DNA of 64,000 bases. It comes from CAVVXN01 sp963772585 (GTDB lineage: Bacteria; Planctomycetota; PLA2; JAEUHO01). Under the pieces are notes generated by a model. The model did no database searches. It saw nothing but the letters and a program-made list of their open reading frames with translations, and was not told the DNA's origin. The stretch spans positions 1 through 64,000 of the forward strand of contig CAVYXV010000008.1 of assembly GCA_963772585.1 (NCBI GenBank). Direction: 5' to 3'. The position numbers and the translations under genes were made by a program. How positions within the stretch are numbered: the stretch's first letter is position 1; the number at the start of each line of letters is the position of its first letter. Shown in pieces: positions 16,415 through 26,000 of the stretch.

Positions 16415-18016
16415 GTGAGAGCTCTTCGGCCAGCCCCGTTCCTGATGCTGCTGCTCCTCGTCGGCGGCGCCGCGCGGCCGGCATCCGTCCGGGCCGAGGC
16501 GGAGGCGGCGAAGGACACGCTGCCGTGGATCGGGCTGGACGGGCAGGAGGTGTTCGGGGACCCCGGTCCGGCGTCGGTCGTGGCGCGCCTCGCGGGCTGT
16601 CCGCCCCTTCTCGTGCGGAGCGAACCGATTCCCTGGGGGCGCGTCGTACCCGTGGCGCCGGTGATGGGGGGGCGCCAACTCCACGACTGGGCGGCGGTGG
16701 ACGCGTTCGTCGCGACGTGGCAGGCGGCGGGGCACGACGTCGTGCTCACGCTCGATCCGCAAGCCGGCTGGCTCGCCCGCGTCGAGGGGCCGAGCGCGTG
16801 GGGGGAGGCGGTGGACCGCTGGATCCCGGAGGCGATGCGACCGCGACTGAGGGAGGCGGCCGCCGGCGCCCGGCGCGCGCTGCCCCCCAAGCGGTGGGAC
16901 GACTGGCAGGCCTTCGTGAGGGAGGTGGTCGAGCGCTACGACGCCGACGGCCGGGACGACGCCCCGGGCCTCCGGCGGCCCGTGCGGTGGATCCAGGTGA
17001 TGGAGGCGCCCTTCCTCGCGAGCGTGTGGTGCGGCCGACCCGAGGACTACGCGCGGCTGCTTCATCACGCATGGATCGGGGCGAGAGAGGCCTCGCCGAC
17101 CGCGAGGATCGTGCACGGCGGCCTCGATCTTCCGCTGCGGGCCACGGGGCGGGGAGACGGTGGGAGCGCCCTCCTGGACACATGGGAGCACCGCATGGCG
17201 CTCGCGCCGCCCCCTCAGCACCTGGAGGGGCGGTGGCGGACGGCGTTCGCCGCGCGGACGGTCGGCCTCGCGCCGGTGTTCGACGCCGTGGTCCTCGAGG
17301 GCGGGGGCAACCTGGCCGACGAAGCCGACGGACTCGCCGCGCTCGGTCGGCTCCTCCATGCCGAAGGCCGGGACGAGGTGGAGATCTGGCTGGGACGGAC
17401 GCACCCGCTGAAGGTCGAGGCGTCGGCGATCGAGCGCCCGGCGGGGCCCTCCGCCGCCGAGCGACGCCTCCGGAGCCGGTGGCTTGCGGCGGGGAGGCTG
17501 ACGGGGCACGGCGAGCACGACGAAGCGGTCGCGTGGCTCGAACGCGGCAAGGCCTTCGACCTCGTGCGTACGCTGGTCTTCGCGCGCCTCGCCGGAGCGC
17601 GGCGGGTGTTCGTGGGGCATCCCGGCGTCGGGAACGAGGGACGTGGGCTCGGGGGGGCGGCGGCCGCGCTCGCGCAGGCCGTCCGTCGGCTGGGTACGGC
17701 CACCGGGGCGCGGCCCGTGGACGCGGGCGCCGGTGTTCGTGCCGTGCGCTTCGACGGCACGGACGGTGCGTGGGTCCTCGCGGTCCTGGCCGATCCCGAC
17801 GAGAGCTGGGCCGGCGAGCCCGGCGCGCCGCTCTCTCCGGAGCGGGAGGTCGTGTTGCGCCTGCCGCCGGGCGCCTACGCGGTGGAGCCGGTCGCGACGG
17901 GCGGGAAGGAGCCGGAACCGGCGCGCCGGGAGGCGCGGGAGGGGCTCCTCCGACTCGCGGTCGGCCCCTCTCCGCTCTACGTCCGGCCCTGGACCGGGGC
18001 GTCGTCGCCGCGGTAG
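16415..18016 (+). CDS. Secreted protein of unknown function
   Basis: The product of about 533 residues starts with a clear Sec signal peptide: basic start, hydrophobic LMLLLLVGG core, cleavage probably after PASVRA. The mature part is soluble. Segments such as VVPVAPVMGGRQLHDWAAVDAFVATW, RWIQVMEAPFLASVW and EIWLGRTHP have the rhythm of a TIM-barrel glycosidase, and a C-terminal beta-rich part (from about residue 440) could be an accessory domain. I do not recognise catalytic residues, so no activity is claimed. GTG 16415 is preferred over ATG 16394 because of the promoter position. The 3' end overlaps the convergent oxidoreductase gene by 40 bp. Confidence 0.7.
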   Translation: MRALRPAPFLMLLLLVGGAARPASVRAEAEAAKDTLPWIGLDGQEVFGDPGPASVVARLAGCPPLLVRSEPIPWGRVVPVAPVMGGRQLHDWAAVDAFVATWQAAGHDVVLTLDPQAGWLARVEGPSAWGEAVDRWIPEAMRPRLREAAAGARRALPPKRWDDWQAFVREVVERYDADGRDDAPGLRRPVRWIQVMEAPFLASVWCGRPEDYARLLHHAWIGAREASPTARIVHGGLDLPLRATGRGDGGSALLDTWEHRMALAPPPQHLEGRWRTAFAARTVGLAPVFDAVVLEGGGNLADEADGLAALGRLLHAEGRDEVEIWLGRTHPLKVEASAIERPAGPSAAERRLRSRWLAAGRLTGHGEHDEAVAWLERGKAFDLVRTLVFARLAGARRVFVGHPGVGNEGRGLGGAAAALAQAVRRLGTATGARPVDAGAGVRAVRFDGTDGAWVLAVLADPDESWAGEPGAPLSPEREVVLRLPPGAYAVEPVATGGKEPEPARREAREGLLRLAVGPSPLYVRPWTGASSPR

Positions 18017-19485
18017 GGGCGGTCCGGTCCGTCCCAGGGCGGGGGCACGAGGCGGCGCCGGCCGTCGGCGGCCCGGGCGACGGGGCCCTCGCCGTCCGGA
18101 AACACCTTGTCCCAGAGCTTGCAGGTGACCGCCCGATGCCGTTGGTCGAGGCCCTCGCAGTAGTTCGTGAACACGCAGCGGCGGACCTCGGCGCCCCGAC
18201 CACTCTCGATCTTGGCCCACCAGTCGGGATCGGCGAGCGACTGGCGGGCGGAGGCGACGAGGTCGGCCTCGCCGCGTCGCAGGATGCCCTCCATCTGGTC
18301 GAAGGTGCAGAGCCCGCCCGCGGCGACCACCGGGGTCCCGAGCGACGCGCTTCGGAGGGCTCCCCGTACGGCCGCCGCCAGTCCGACGTTGCGCCCGAAC
18401 GGCCCGCGGGCGTCGATCCGAACGGTCGGCATGCACTCGTGTCCGCTCGTCCCGGTGTAGGGGTAGACGGCCTCGCCGATGCGCGGTTGCTTCGCGTCCT
18501 CGAAGCGGCCACCCTTGGAAACCGAGACGAAGTCGAGCCCGGCATCGCCGAAGCGGACCGCGAACGCGCACGCGTCGTCGATGCGGCTTCCGCCGGCGAT
18601 GACGTCGTCGCCGAGGAATCGCGTCCCCACGCAGTAGTCGGCGCCGACGCGGTCGCGAACCGCGCGGATCACTTCGAGGGCGAGGCGTACGCGCCCCTCC
18701 CGGGTGCGGCCGTAGCCGTCCCGCCGGTCGTTCGTCCGGCTCAGGAACGAAGCCATCGTGTAGGCGTGGGCGAAGTGGAGCTCGACGCCGTCGAAGCCCG
18801 CCCGGCGGGCACGCTCCGCCGCGTCGGCGAAGAGACCCGGCAGCACCCGGGGGAGGTCGCGGACGTGGGGGAGATGGACGTCGGTGACGCGCTCCCGGTA
18901 GCCGTAGCGGAGCGCCTCGAGGTCGCGCGCGTCGAGGACGGCCTCGCGGTCGGCGTCCGATGCGTCGGCGAGCCAGCGGCGAAGACCCTCCTCCGGCACC
19001 GTTCGGAGCTCCCTCCGTCCCGCGCGCCGCGCGACGCGCTCCCGGACCCCCGGGGTGATCCGGAGGTAGCGTTCGAAGAATCGCCGGGGTTCGGGCCGGC
19101 GACGGACGGTCAGGAAGTCGATCAACTGGATGAGGAACCGCGTGCGGCCGCCGCTCGCATCCCGGACGGCCGCGACGAGGTCGGTGAGTCCCGGGAGGAA
19201 GCGGTCGTGGCCGATGCGGAGGAGCGGACCGCTCGCGATGTCCCGGATGCCGGTCGCCTCGGCGACGAGGACGCCGGGACACCCCCGGGCGAACCGGCCG
19301 TACCACGCCAGGTTCGACGGGGTGACCGACCCGTCCTGGGTCGCGCGCCAGGGCACCATGGCGGGGACCCAGGTCCGCGTGCGGACCCGGAGCGGGCCGA
19401 GGCGGACGGGGGAGAGGAGTCGGGACGCCCGCGCCTCCTCGAGCGAGGGCCAGCGGGCCGCGGGAAGGGGCACGGGGGCGGGCAC
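17977..19485 (-). CDS. Old Yellow Enzyme family oxidoreductase with iron-sulfur cysteines
   Basis: The 502-residue flavoenzyme has barrel motifs RTRTWVPAMVPWRA, LIQLIDF, FDGVELHFAHAYTMASFLS with the His pair, and NDRRDGYGRTREGRVRLALEVI. The C-terminal cysteine cluster CVFTNYC...VTC resembles the 4Fe-4S site of 2,4-dienoyl-CoA reductase-type members. It reduces activated double bonds with NAD(P)H; the substrate is not known. It lies just upstream of the box genes on the far side of DUF971, which suggests a role with aromatic or enoyl-CoA compounds. The GTG start is followed by a low-complexity N-terminus. It is divergent from DUF971 across only 21 bp. Confidence 0.85.
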   Translation of the reverse strand: MPAPVPLPAARWPSLEEARASRLLSPVRLGPLRVRTRTWVPAMVPWRATQDGSVTPSNLAWYGRFARGCPGVLVAEATGIRDIASGPLLRIGHDRFLPGLTDLVAAVRDASGGRTRFLIQLIDFLTVRRRPEPRRFFERYLRITPGVRERVARRAGRRELRTVPEEGLRRWLADASDADREAVLDARDLEALRYGYRERVTDVHLPHVRDLPRVLPGLFADAAERARRAGFDGVELHFAHAYTMASFLSRTNDRRDGYGRTREGRVRLALEVIRAVRDRVGADYCVGTRFLGDDVIAGGSRIDDACAFAVRFGDAGLDFVSVSKGGRFEDAKQPRIGEAVYPYTGTSGHECMPTVRIDARGPFGRNVGLAAAVRGALRSASLGTPVVAAGGLCTFDQMEGILRRGEADLVASARQSLADPDWWAKIESGRGAEVRRCVFTNYCEGLDQRHRAVTCKLWDKVFPDGEGPVARAADGRRRLVPPPWDGPDRPYRGDDAPVQGRT

Positions 19486-19489
19486 GTCT

Positions 19490-19500
19490 CCTATACGCTA
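19490..19500. promoter_or_regulatory. Overlapping divergent -10 elements
   Basis: The 21-bp gap between the oxidoreductase GTG (19485) and the DUF971 ATG (19507) contains CCTATACGCTA. TACGCT (19494-19499) serves the plus strand seven bases before ATG; TAGCGT (19500-19495) serves the minus strand nine bases before GTG. Both transcripts would be leaderless or nearly so. Confidence 0.5.
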
Positions 19501-19506
19501 CGCACC

Positions 19507-19809
19507 ATGAGCGCCGAGCCGGAACGCATCCGCCTGGACCCCGAGCGGAGCCTCGTCGAGATCCGCTTCACGGACGGCGTCGTCCATCGCTACGACGGCG
19601 CCTGGCTCCGCCACGCCTGTCCCTGCGCAACCTGCCGGGGGCACACGCCCGGGGAGGTGGAGGGGCCCTCGTGGGACGGCGTGAAGGACGTGCGGGTACG
19701 GGGCGCGTCCCCCGTCGGGAACTACGCGTTGCGATTCGAGTTCACCGACGGCCACGAAACCGGCATCTACTCGTTCGATTGGTTGCGCGCGCATCCTCAG
19801 GAGGGTTGA
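19507..19809 (+). CDS. DUF971 family protein
   Basis: The 100-residue protein matches the DUF971 (gamma-butyrobetaine hydroxylase N-terminal-like) domain. It has RIRLDPERSLVEIRFTDG, the cysteine-rich LRHACPCATCRGH, then VGNYALRFEFTDGHETGIYSFDWLRAHP. Its cysteine cluster and the family's frequent linkage to Mrp/ApbC proteins suggest a metal or iron-sulfur role; none is established here. It converges on boxB with 13 bp between stops, and its start lies 21 bp from a divergent flavoenzyme gene with iron-sulfur cysteines. Confidence 0.85.
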   Translation: MSAEPERIRLDPERSLVEIRFTDGVVHRYDGAWLRHACPCATCRGHTPGEVEGPSWDGVKDVRVRGASPVGNYALRFEFTDGHETGIYSFDWLRAHPQEG

Positions 19810-19822
19810 GGGGCCGCCCCTC

Positions 19823-21295
19823 CTACGTCGCCGAGGGGGCGGCGCCGAGGGCGACGCCCGCGCTCGACTGGTCGAAGCGGACGTACGCCCACTCGAAGGG
19901 GTTGCCGTTGATGCCCTTGGCGGGGGGGGCGATCCAGCCGGCGATCTCGCCGACGCCGAGGCACGGCTTCATCAGGCCCCGGACGAACGTCTTGTCTTCC
20001 TCGCTCACGAGCCACTCGTCCCGCTTCGCGGCGAAGGCCTCCCGCGGAATCGGGTTGCCCTCCAGGTCGAAGGCATGGCCGGCGTAGATGCCGACTTCGC
20101 GGTGGAATCGACGGTTCGGGAGGTAGAGACGCTCGGCGCGCCCGGCCTTCTCCAGGACGCGGTTCCACCGCTTGACGACGAATACGCAGTCGTCCACGTA
20201 GTCGTCGCGGAGGATCTCGTTCATGGCATTTCGAAGCGGGATCTCCTCGTGGGCGAGACGCTCCTGCTCGATGGTGGGAAGGTCGTAGACGCCCTCGAGC
20301 GCAACGTGGTCGTCGAAGCGGCTCTCCTCCTTGTAGCGGCCCTTCAGGCCGGAGGCGAAGTAGGAGGCCGCGTTGCTGGAGCGTTCTCCCCCGAACAGGT
20401 CCACCGACGAGGAGAACCACCGGTTGAGATACCGCTGGATCGTGGGGAGGTCGATGGCGCCGTGGGCGCGGATCTTGTCGGGTTCGTCCGTACCCAGCTC
20501 CTCCATCACCTCGCACGTCCGCTGGATGACCCGACCGACGCCGGTCTCCCCGACGAACATGTGGTGGGCTTCCTCGGTGAGCATGAAGCGGGTGGTGCGG
20601 GAGAGGGCGTCGAAGGCGGACTCCGCGAGCGACAGGAGCTGCCACTTGCCGTCGCGGTCCGTGAACGTGGTGAACATGAAGAAGGAGAGCCAGTCCTCGA
20701 TGGGCTCGTTGAAGGTGCCGAGGATGCGGGGCGAGTCGGGGTCGCCCGCCCGCCGGCGGAGCATGTCCTCGGCCTCCTCGCGGCCGTCGCGGCCGAAGTA
20801 CGTGTGGAGGAGGTAGACCATCGCCCACAGGTGGCGTCCCTCCTCGACGTTGACCTGGAACAGGTTGCGAAGGTCGTAGAGACTGGGGGCGGACCGCCCG
20901 AGGAGCCGCTGCTGCTCGACGCTCGCGGGCTCGGTATCGCCCTGGGTCACGATGATCCGGCGCAGGGCGTTGCGGTACTCGCCGGGGACCTGCTGCCAGG
21001 CCGGCTGCCCGAAGTGGTCGCCGCAGGGAACCACGCGCTGGTCCACCGGGTCGGCGAGGAAGATGCCCCAGCGGTAGTCCGGCATCTTCACGTGGTCGAA
21101 GTGCGCCCATCCGTCGCGCCCGACGTCCACGGCGGTGCGCAGGTAGATCCGGTCGGCCTGGAAGCCGTCCGGCCCCATCTCCATCCACCAGTCGAGGAAC
21201 TTGGGTTGCCAGGACTCCAGGGCGCGCTGGAGTCGGCGGTCCTCGCCGAGACCGACGTTGTTGGGAATACGGGCGTTGAGGTCGACTTTCGTCAT
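19823..21295 (-). CDS. boxB: Benzoyl-CoA 2,3-epoxidase, oxygenase component
   Basis: The 490-residue protein matches BoxB, the diiron oxygenase that epoxidises benzoyl-CoA in aerobic benzoate degradation. The two iron-binding ExxH motifs are visible as NVEEGRHLWAMVYLL and LTEEAHHMFVGE. Other conserved stretches are FLDWWMEMGPDGFQ, DYRWGIFLADP, NEPIEDWLSFFMFT and GEIAGWIAPPAKGINGNPFEWAYVR. The ATG has GGAAG upstream. It follows boxC by 19 bp on the same strand and is surely co-transcribed with it. The reductase component BoxA and benzoate-CoA ligase are not in this window, so electrons must come from a protein encoded elsewhere. Confidence 0.95.
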   Translation of the reverse strand: MTKVDLNARIPNNVGLGEDRRLQRALESWQPKFLDWWMEMGPDGFQADRIYLRTAVDVGRDGWAHFDHVKMPDYRWGIFLADPVDQRVVPCGDHFGQPAWQQVPGEYRNALRRIIVTQGDTEPASVEQQRLLGRSAPSLYDLRNLFQVNVEEGRHLWAMVYLLHTYFGRDGREEAEDMLRRRAGDPDSPRILGTFNEPIEDWLSFFMFTTFTDRDGKWQLLSLAESAFDALSRTTRFMLTEEAHHMFVGETGVGRVIQRTCEVMEELGTDEPDKIRAHGAIDLPTIQRYLNRWFSSSVDLFGGERSSNAASYFASGLKGRYKEESRFDDHVALEGVYDLPTIEQERLAHEEIPLRNAMNEILRDDYVDDCVFVVKRWNRVLEKAGRAERLYLPNRRFHREVGIYAGHAFDLEGNPIPREAFAAKRDEWLVSEEDKTFVRGLMKPCLGVGEIAGWIAPPAKGINGNPFEWAYVRFDQSSAGVALGAAPSAT

Positions 21296-21314
21296 GGTTC
21301 TTCCAGCGTACGCA

Positions 21315-22991
21315 CTACGTCCGGTTCCAGTCGAACTCCGGGCGTTCGGGACGGCCGTAGAGCGTCAGGGCGCCGGTGCGTCCCACCGCGTTCGGGCGCT
21401 GGAAGATCCAGTTCTGCCAAGCGCTGAGCCGTCCGAAGATCTTGGTCTCCATCGTCTCCGGTCCGGCGAAGCGGAGGTTCGCCTCCATCCCGGTGAGGGC
21501 GTCGGGCGAGAGGCTCAGGCGTTCCTCGATCGCGAGCCGGACCTCGTCGTCCCAGTCGATGTCGTCCGGGGCGAGCGTGATCAGGCCGAGCTCTTCGGCG
21601 TCGGCCGGATCGATGGGGCCGTCCCTTGCGAAGGCGTCGGCCACCCGCTCCGGCTCGCGCAGGAACCGCGTCTCGAGCCGGGACAGGCCGTTGCTCATCG
21701 GGTAGTCGGCCTTCTCCAGGACGGAGAGCGCGATCCGGTTGTCCCGGTCGGGGTCGTCCAGGACGTAGGACCGGTCCGAGGCGAGCGCCAGCTCGAACAG
21801 GGTGCCGCCGAAGCAGGAACCGGGCTCGATGAGGGCGAAGAGGCTCTTCGCCGTGAGATCGACCCGCTTCAGCGTCCGCTTCCAGGCGGCCAGGACCTCG
21901 AAGACGAACCAGTCGTCGCGGTGCCGGTGGAGGAACGCGTCGTGGGCGAGGACGAGGTCGAGGTCCCCCTCGGTCTTGAAGACCACGAGCCCGACCGCGG
22001 GCCGGTTGAACCGCAGGTCGAGGAGGACGTCGTCGAGCTCGCGCGCGACCCGGAGGCTCCAGAGGTCGTTCGCGCCGGCCCGGGCGGCCGCGGCGTCGGC
22101 GGGCGGCGCGCCGTCCGGCCCGCGGATGGTCACGGTGGCCAGGCGGTCCTCCAGGACCGCCTTGACGTGGCGATGCGTCACGCCGTCGGGCCCGTAGGTG
22201 CCGCCCATGGGTTCGAGGGCGACGCCCTCGGCCGAGGCGTTCCGCCCGCGCGGCCCCTCTCCCTCCGACAGGGCTTTCGCCCGGTCGGCGATCCACGCCG
22301 TGAAGCGACTGGCGGGCACGACCTCGTCCACGAGGTGCCAGGACTTGGCCCGGCGGCCCTTCACGCCTTCGGCCACGGTGCAGTAGACGTCGGCGAGGTC
22401 GCGGCGGACCTTGCGCTTGTCCACGACCCGGGTGAGGCCGCCGGTGCCGGGAAGGACGCCGAGCAGCGGCGTCTCGGGCAGGCTGACCGCGCTGTTGCCG
22501 TCGTCCTGGAGGACGATCTCGTCGCAGGCCAACGCCAATTCGTAGCCGCCCCCGGCGCAGGTGCCGTTCAGGGCGGCCAGGGTGTGGACGCCGCACTCGG
22601 CGGCCATGCCCTCCAAACCGAGCCGCGTCTCGTTGGTGAACTTGCAGAAGTTGACCTTGAAGGCGTGGGCGGAGCTCCCCAGCATGAAGATGTTGGCGCC
22701 GGAGCAGAACACCCGGTCTTTCGCCGACTCGACGACGAGGACGCGCACCTCGGGGTGTTCGAACCGGACTCGCCGGACGGCGTCGGCGAGCTCGATGTCC
22801 ACGCCCAGGTCGTACGAGTTGAGCTTCAGCTCGTACCCCGGGCGCAGGCCCCCGTCTTCCCGCACGTCCATCGCCAGTCGGGCGACGGGGCCGTCGAACG
22901 ACAGGTGCCAGTGGCGGTAGGAGGCGGGATCGGTCTCGAAGCGGACCGGCGCGGTCTGGGCGTCGGGCCCGGTGGCGGTGGAGGGTCCCAT
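21315..22991 (-). CDS. boxC: Benzoyl-CoA-dihydrodiol lyase
   Basis: The 558-residue crotonase-superfamily enzyme opens the ring of 2,3-epoxybenzoyl-CoA hydrolytically. Two enoyl-CoA hydratase-like halves are present: the first has ESAKDRVFCSGANIFMLG and GTCAGGGYELALACDEI (oxyanion-hole glycines) and SLPETPLLGVLPGTGGLTR; the second has PGSCFGGTLFELALASDR. Family-typical openings such as YRHWHLSFDGPVARLAMD confirm the assignment. The ATG lies eight bases after TACCCT on the minus strand, so the boxC-boxB transcript may have almost no leader. Confidence 0.95.
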   Translation of the reverse strand: MGPSTATGPDAQTAPVRFETDPASYRHWHLSFDGPVARLAMDVREDGGLRPGYELKLNSYDLGVDIELADAVRRVRFEHPEVRVLVVESAKDRVFCSGANIFMLGSSAHAFKVNFCKFTNETRLGLEGMAAECGVHTLAALNGTCAGGGYELALACDEIVLQDDGNSAVSLPETPLLGVLPGTGGLTRVVDKRKVRRDLADVYCTVAEGVKGRRAKSWHLVDEVVPASRFTAWIADRAKALSEGEGPRGRNASAEGVALEPMGGTYGPDGVTHRHVKAVLEDRLATVTIRGPDGAPPADAAAARAGANDLWSLRVARELDDVLLDLRFNRPAVGLVVFKTEGDLDLVLAHDAFLHRHRDDWFVFEVLAAWKRTLKRVDLTAKSLFALIEPGSCFGGTLFELALASDRSYVLDDPDRDNRIALSVLEKADYPMSNGLSRLETRFLREPERVADAFARDGPIDPADAEELGLITLAPDDIDWDDEVRLAIEERLSLSPDALTGMEANLRFAGPETMETKIFGRLSAWQNWIFQRPNAVGRTGALTLYGRPERPEFDWNRT

Positions 22992-22999
22992 GGCCGGGC

Positions 23000-23005
23000 A
23001 GGGTA
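23000..23005 (-). promoter_or_regulatory. Likely -10 element of the boxCB operon
   Basis: TACCCT on the minus strand, eight bases before the boxC ATG. No Shine-Dalgarno fits in the remaining leader, which supports leaderless expression. Confidence 0.45.
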
Positions 23006-23071
23006 TCGGCTTCGAGCGGGTGGGGCGAGTCCGCGCGGGGCCGGGGAAGCTTCCGGCCGCGGCCGTGGAGA

Positions 23072-26000
23072 CTACTCCCGGCTGGGAGGCGGGAGTTCCA
23101 CGAGGGTGATCTGGCCTCCGTCGGCCGGCACGGCCAGCAGGTCCCGCCCGACCAGCACCGGCGGAATCCGGACCTCGCCTCGCAGGTTCACGCGCACGCG
23201 ATCCGTTCCCGTCTTCACGTCGTGGACCCAGAGCGTGCCGTCGCGGAGGAGGGCGATGAGATTGCCGGACTCGGTCGCCAGCAGACCGCCGACCGTCGCC
23301 TCGCCCAGCGTGACCTGGCCGAGGGGGTGACCGTCCTTCAGGCCGAAGAACAGGACGTGTCCCCGCCGGTCGGCCACGGCGACGACCTCACCGGCCACCG
23401 CGGGGTGGCCCTCGAGGTCTCCCAGGTCCTTCTGGCTCCAACGGACGGAGCCGTCCGGTTCGAGGGCCGCGAGCACGCCATCGGACTTCGTCGCCAGGAC
23501 GCCCGCACCGTAGACCGCGATGTCCAGGACATCCGTGGCCCGTCCGGGGAGCATCGTGCGTTGGACCTCGCCCACCCGGTTCACACGCGCGATCTCGCCG
23601 CTGGAGAGGCCGAACCACGCCTGGTCGTGCCCGAGGACGAACCCGGCCGTCGGCCGATCACCGACGTCCTTCTCGAAGACGGTGCGCTGGCCGCGGTAGC
23701 CGACCACGTGACCGTCCAGGGTGGGGATCAGGAGCGTGTCCCCGACGCACGCGGGGTCGCCGGCCGGGCGGCCCACCCGGTCCTCGTGCTTCGGGCTGCC
23801 CGTGGTGGGGTCGAAGAACACGAGCCGGCCGTCGAGAAAGACCAGGGCCACCTCTTGCTCCATCCGTATGGGGCGGGCCCGCGTGCCCTCGAGGGTGCGG
23901 ACGTGGCGCGCCCAGCGCGCGCTGCCGTCGCTTCCCGCGAGGCGCGTCAGGCGACCGTTGCGCTCGACGACGAGCAGGTCCCCGTCGTCGGCCATGGGCG
24001 CTCGAATCACGTTTTCGTCGATCGGGACGGTCCAGCGCCGCCTCGGCGACATGTCCACTTCGAGGGTCGCCAGGGGCTCCACCTTCTGCGTGCCGATCAG
24101 GCGGCGCTCGGGCGCGAACCCGAGGCCCTCCAGCCCCAGGGTCTGCTGCTTCGCCCACAGGTAGTGGACGACGCAGGGCGTGCGCCCGACGCACTCGTCG
24201 CCCAGGAACACGTCGACTCCCTCCGGGACGGTCCGCACCTGCATGGGCATCTGGATGATGTCCTCGAGGCGGATGAGCCAGTAGCGCTCGGCGAGCGTCA
24301 TGTAGATGCGCACGGCTCGTTGGATGTCGCCGGCCGCTTCGGCGGACTTCGCGTTGGCCAATCCCTCGCGGATGTCCTGGATGACGGAAAGTTTCTCCTT
24401 GACGAACTCCATGTAGCGGCGCGCCTCGACCCGTTCGCGGATCGGCGCGAGCTCCGGGTCTTCCTTGGTGCGCGCGACCATCTGCTCGAGGGCGCGGTAG
24501 TAGCTCTCGGCGTCGTCGAGGCGGGCGTTCGTGAGGTACTTGACGGCCTGTACGCGGCAGAGGTCGTAGGCCTCCTCGATCTCCCGCTCGGCGAGGATCC
24601 GCTTGCAGAGCACGAGCTCGTCCACGTACTGTCCCAAGGCCTGTCGGTAGATGGGCAGGCTGCTTCGCAGGCGCCGAAGCCCCGTCTGGACCCGTTCGCC
24701 CGCGTGGAGTCCGACCAAGGTCGTCAGCGATGCCTCGGCGGTCTCGACGTGCGCGGCGAAGTCGTCCTGGAGCAGGGTTTCCGCCTTGGGGATGTACTCC
24801 CGCAGGACGCTTACGTCGGACGCGCCCTTGGCGAGGTTGGCCGAGCGGGCCAGGAGGTCGCGTCGCTCCCGGAGCCTCTCGTCCAGGTTCTTCAGGGCGT
24901 TCGTGACGTCGGTGCCCAGTCCTTCCAACGTGCGGTTGACCACGCCCTCGTACTCGGGCTCCTCCAGCAGGGCGTGGAGGGCGTTCATCGCCTCCACGGC
25001 CGCGCGCCCGGGAAAGTCGGGGAGGGCCTGCGTCACGTCGCGAACGGCCGTGCTCAGGGCGGTCCGCTGATCGGGCGTCAGCAGCGACTCCGGGGTCTGC
25101 GCGATGTGGGTGTGCTCGCTCTGGAGCCGGAACGCGACGTCCGTCTCCTGCGCGTCGGGGTACTCCTGCGCCATGCGGGCGACGAGCCGCTGGGCCGTGG
25201 TCGCATCGCCGGCGGCGTACGCGGCCTGGACCTTCTCCAGCAGGGCCCCCGCGCCGGCAGGGCGCAGCAGGAATCCCGCGGTCCCGAGCACGGCGAGAAG
25301 CGAGACGACCACGGCGATGTTCCGCGCCTGGTTCTTCGGCCGCTCCACCAGCGTGCGGAAACGCCGGAGCAGGTCGCCGCGCTCCGGAGCGAGGGTCGCG
25401 ATGGCGTCCCGGAAGAAGAGGGCCGCCTCCTTCTCGTCGCGGCGGCGGGCCCGCTGGCCGAGGGCCTGCGCGGCGCTCTCGGCTTCGATCACCAGTTGGT
25501 CACCCAGCTTGAGCCGGATGAGCGCCCGGGCGCGAAGCACGCGGGCCTCCATCGGCGCGTCGGGGGCACGCGTCATCTCCTCGAGGATCTCCGCCGCCTT
25601 CTCGGCGTCGTCGGCCTCGAGAGCGGTGCGGGCGAGCTCGATCGTGCCCCGGCGGACCTGCTCTTCGTCACCGGCGGCCTCGGCCGCCTTGCAGAGGGCC
25701 TCCAGGGCGCTCTCGTCGCCCGGACGCAGCGTGAGCAACTCGCGGAAGGTGTCCTGCGCCTCGGGGGCGCGGCCCTGCCTCAGCCGCAGGTGGCCCAAGG
25801 CCTGGAGCGCGTCCGCGTGCTCCTCCGGGCTCTGGCGGCGCTTGGCCAGGTCCGTCAGGCGCAACAGCGGTTCCTCGTCGCCGGGGGCCAGCGAGGCCCA
25901 CTGGAGGAGGAGCGCGCGCGCCACCTTCAACTGCTCGCCCTCGATGCGCTCGCTGACCTGCTCCGCGAGCTCCTGGGGGGTCGGCGTGCGGGCGGCACCG

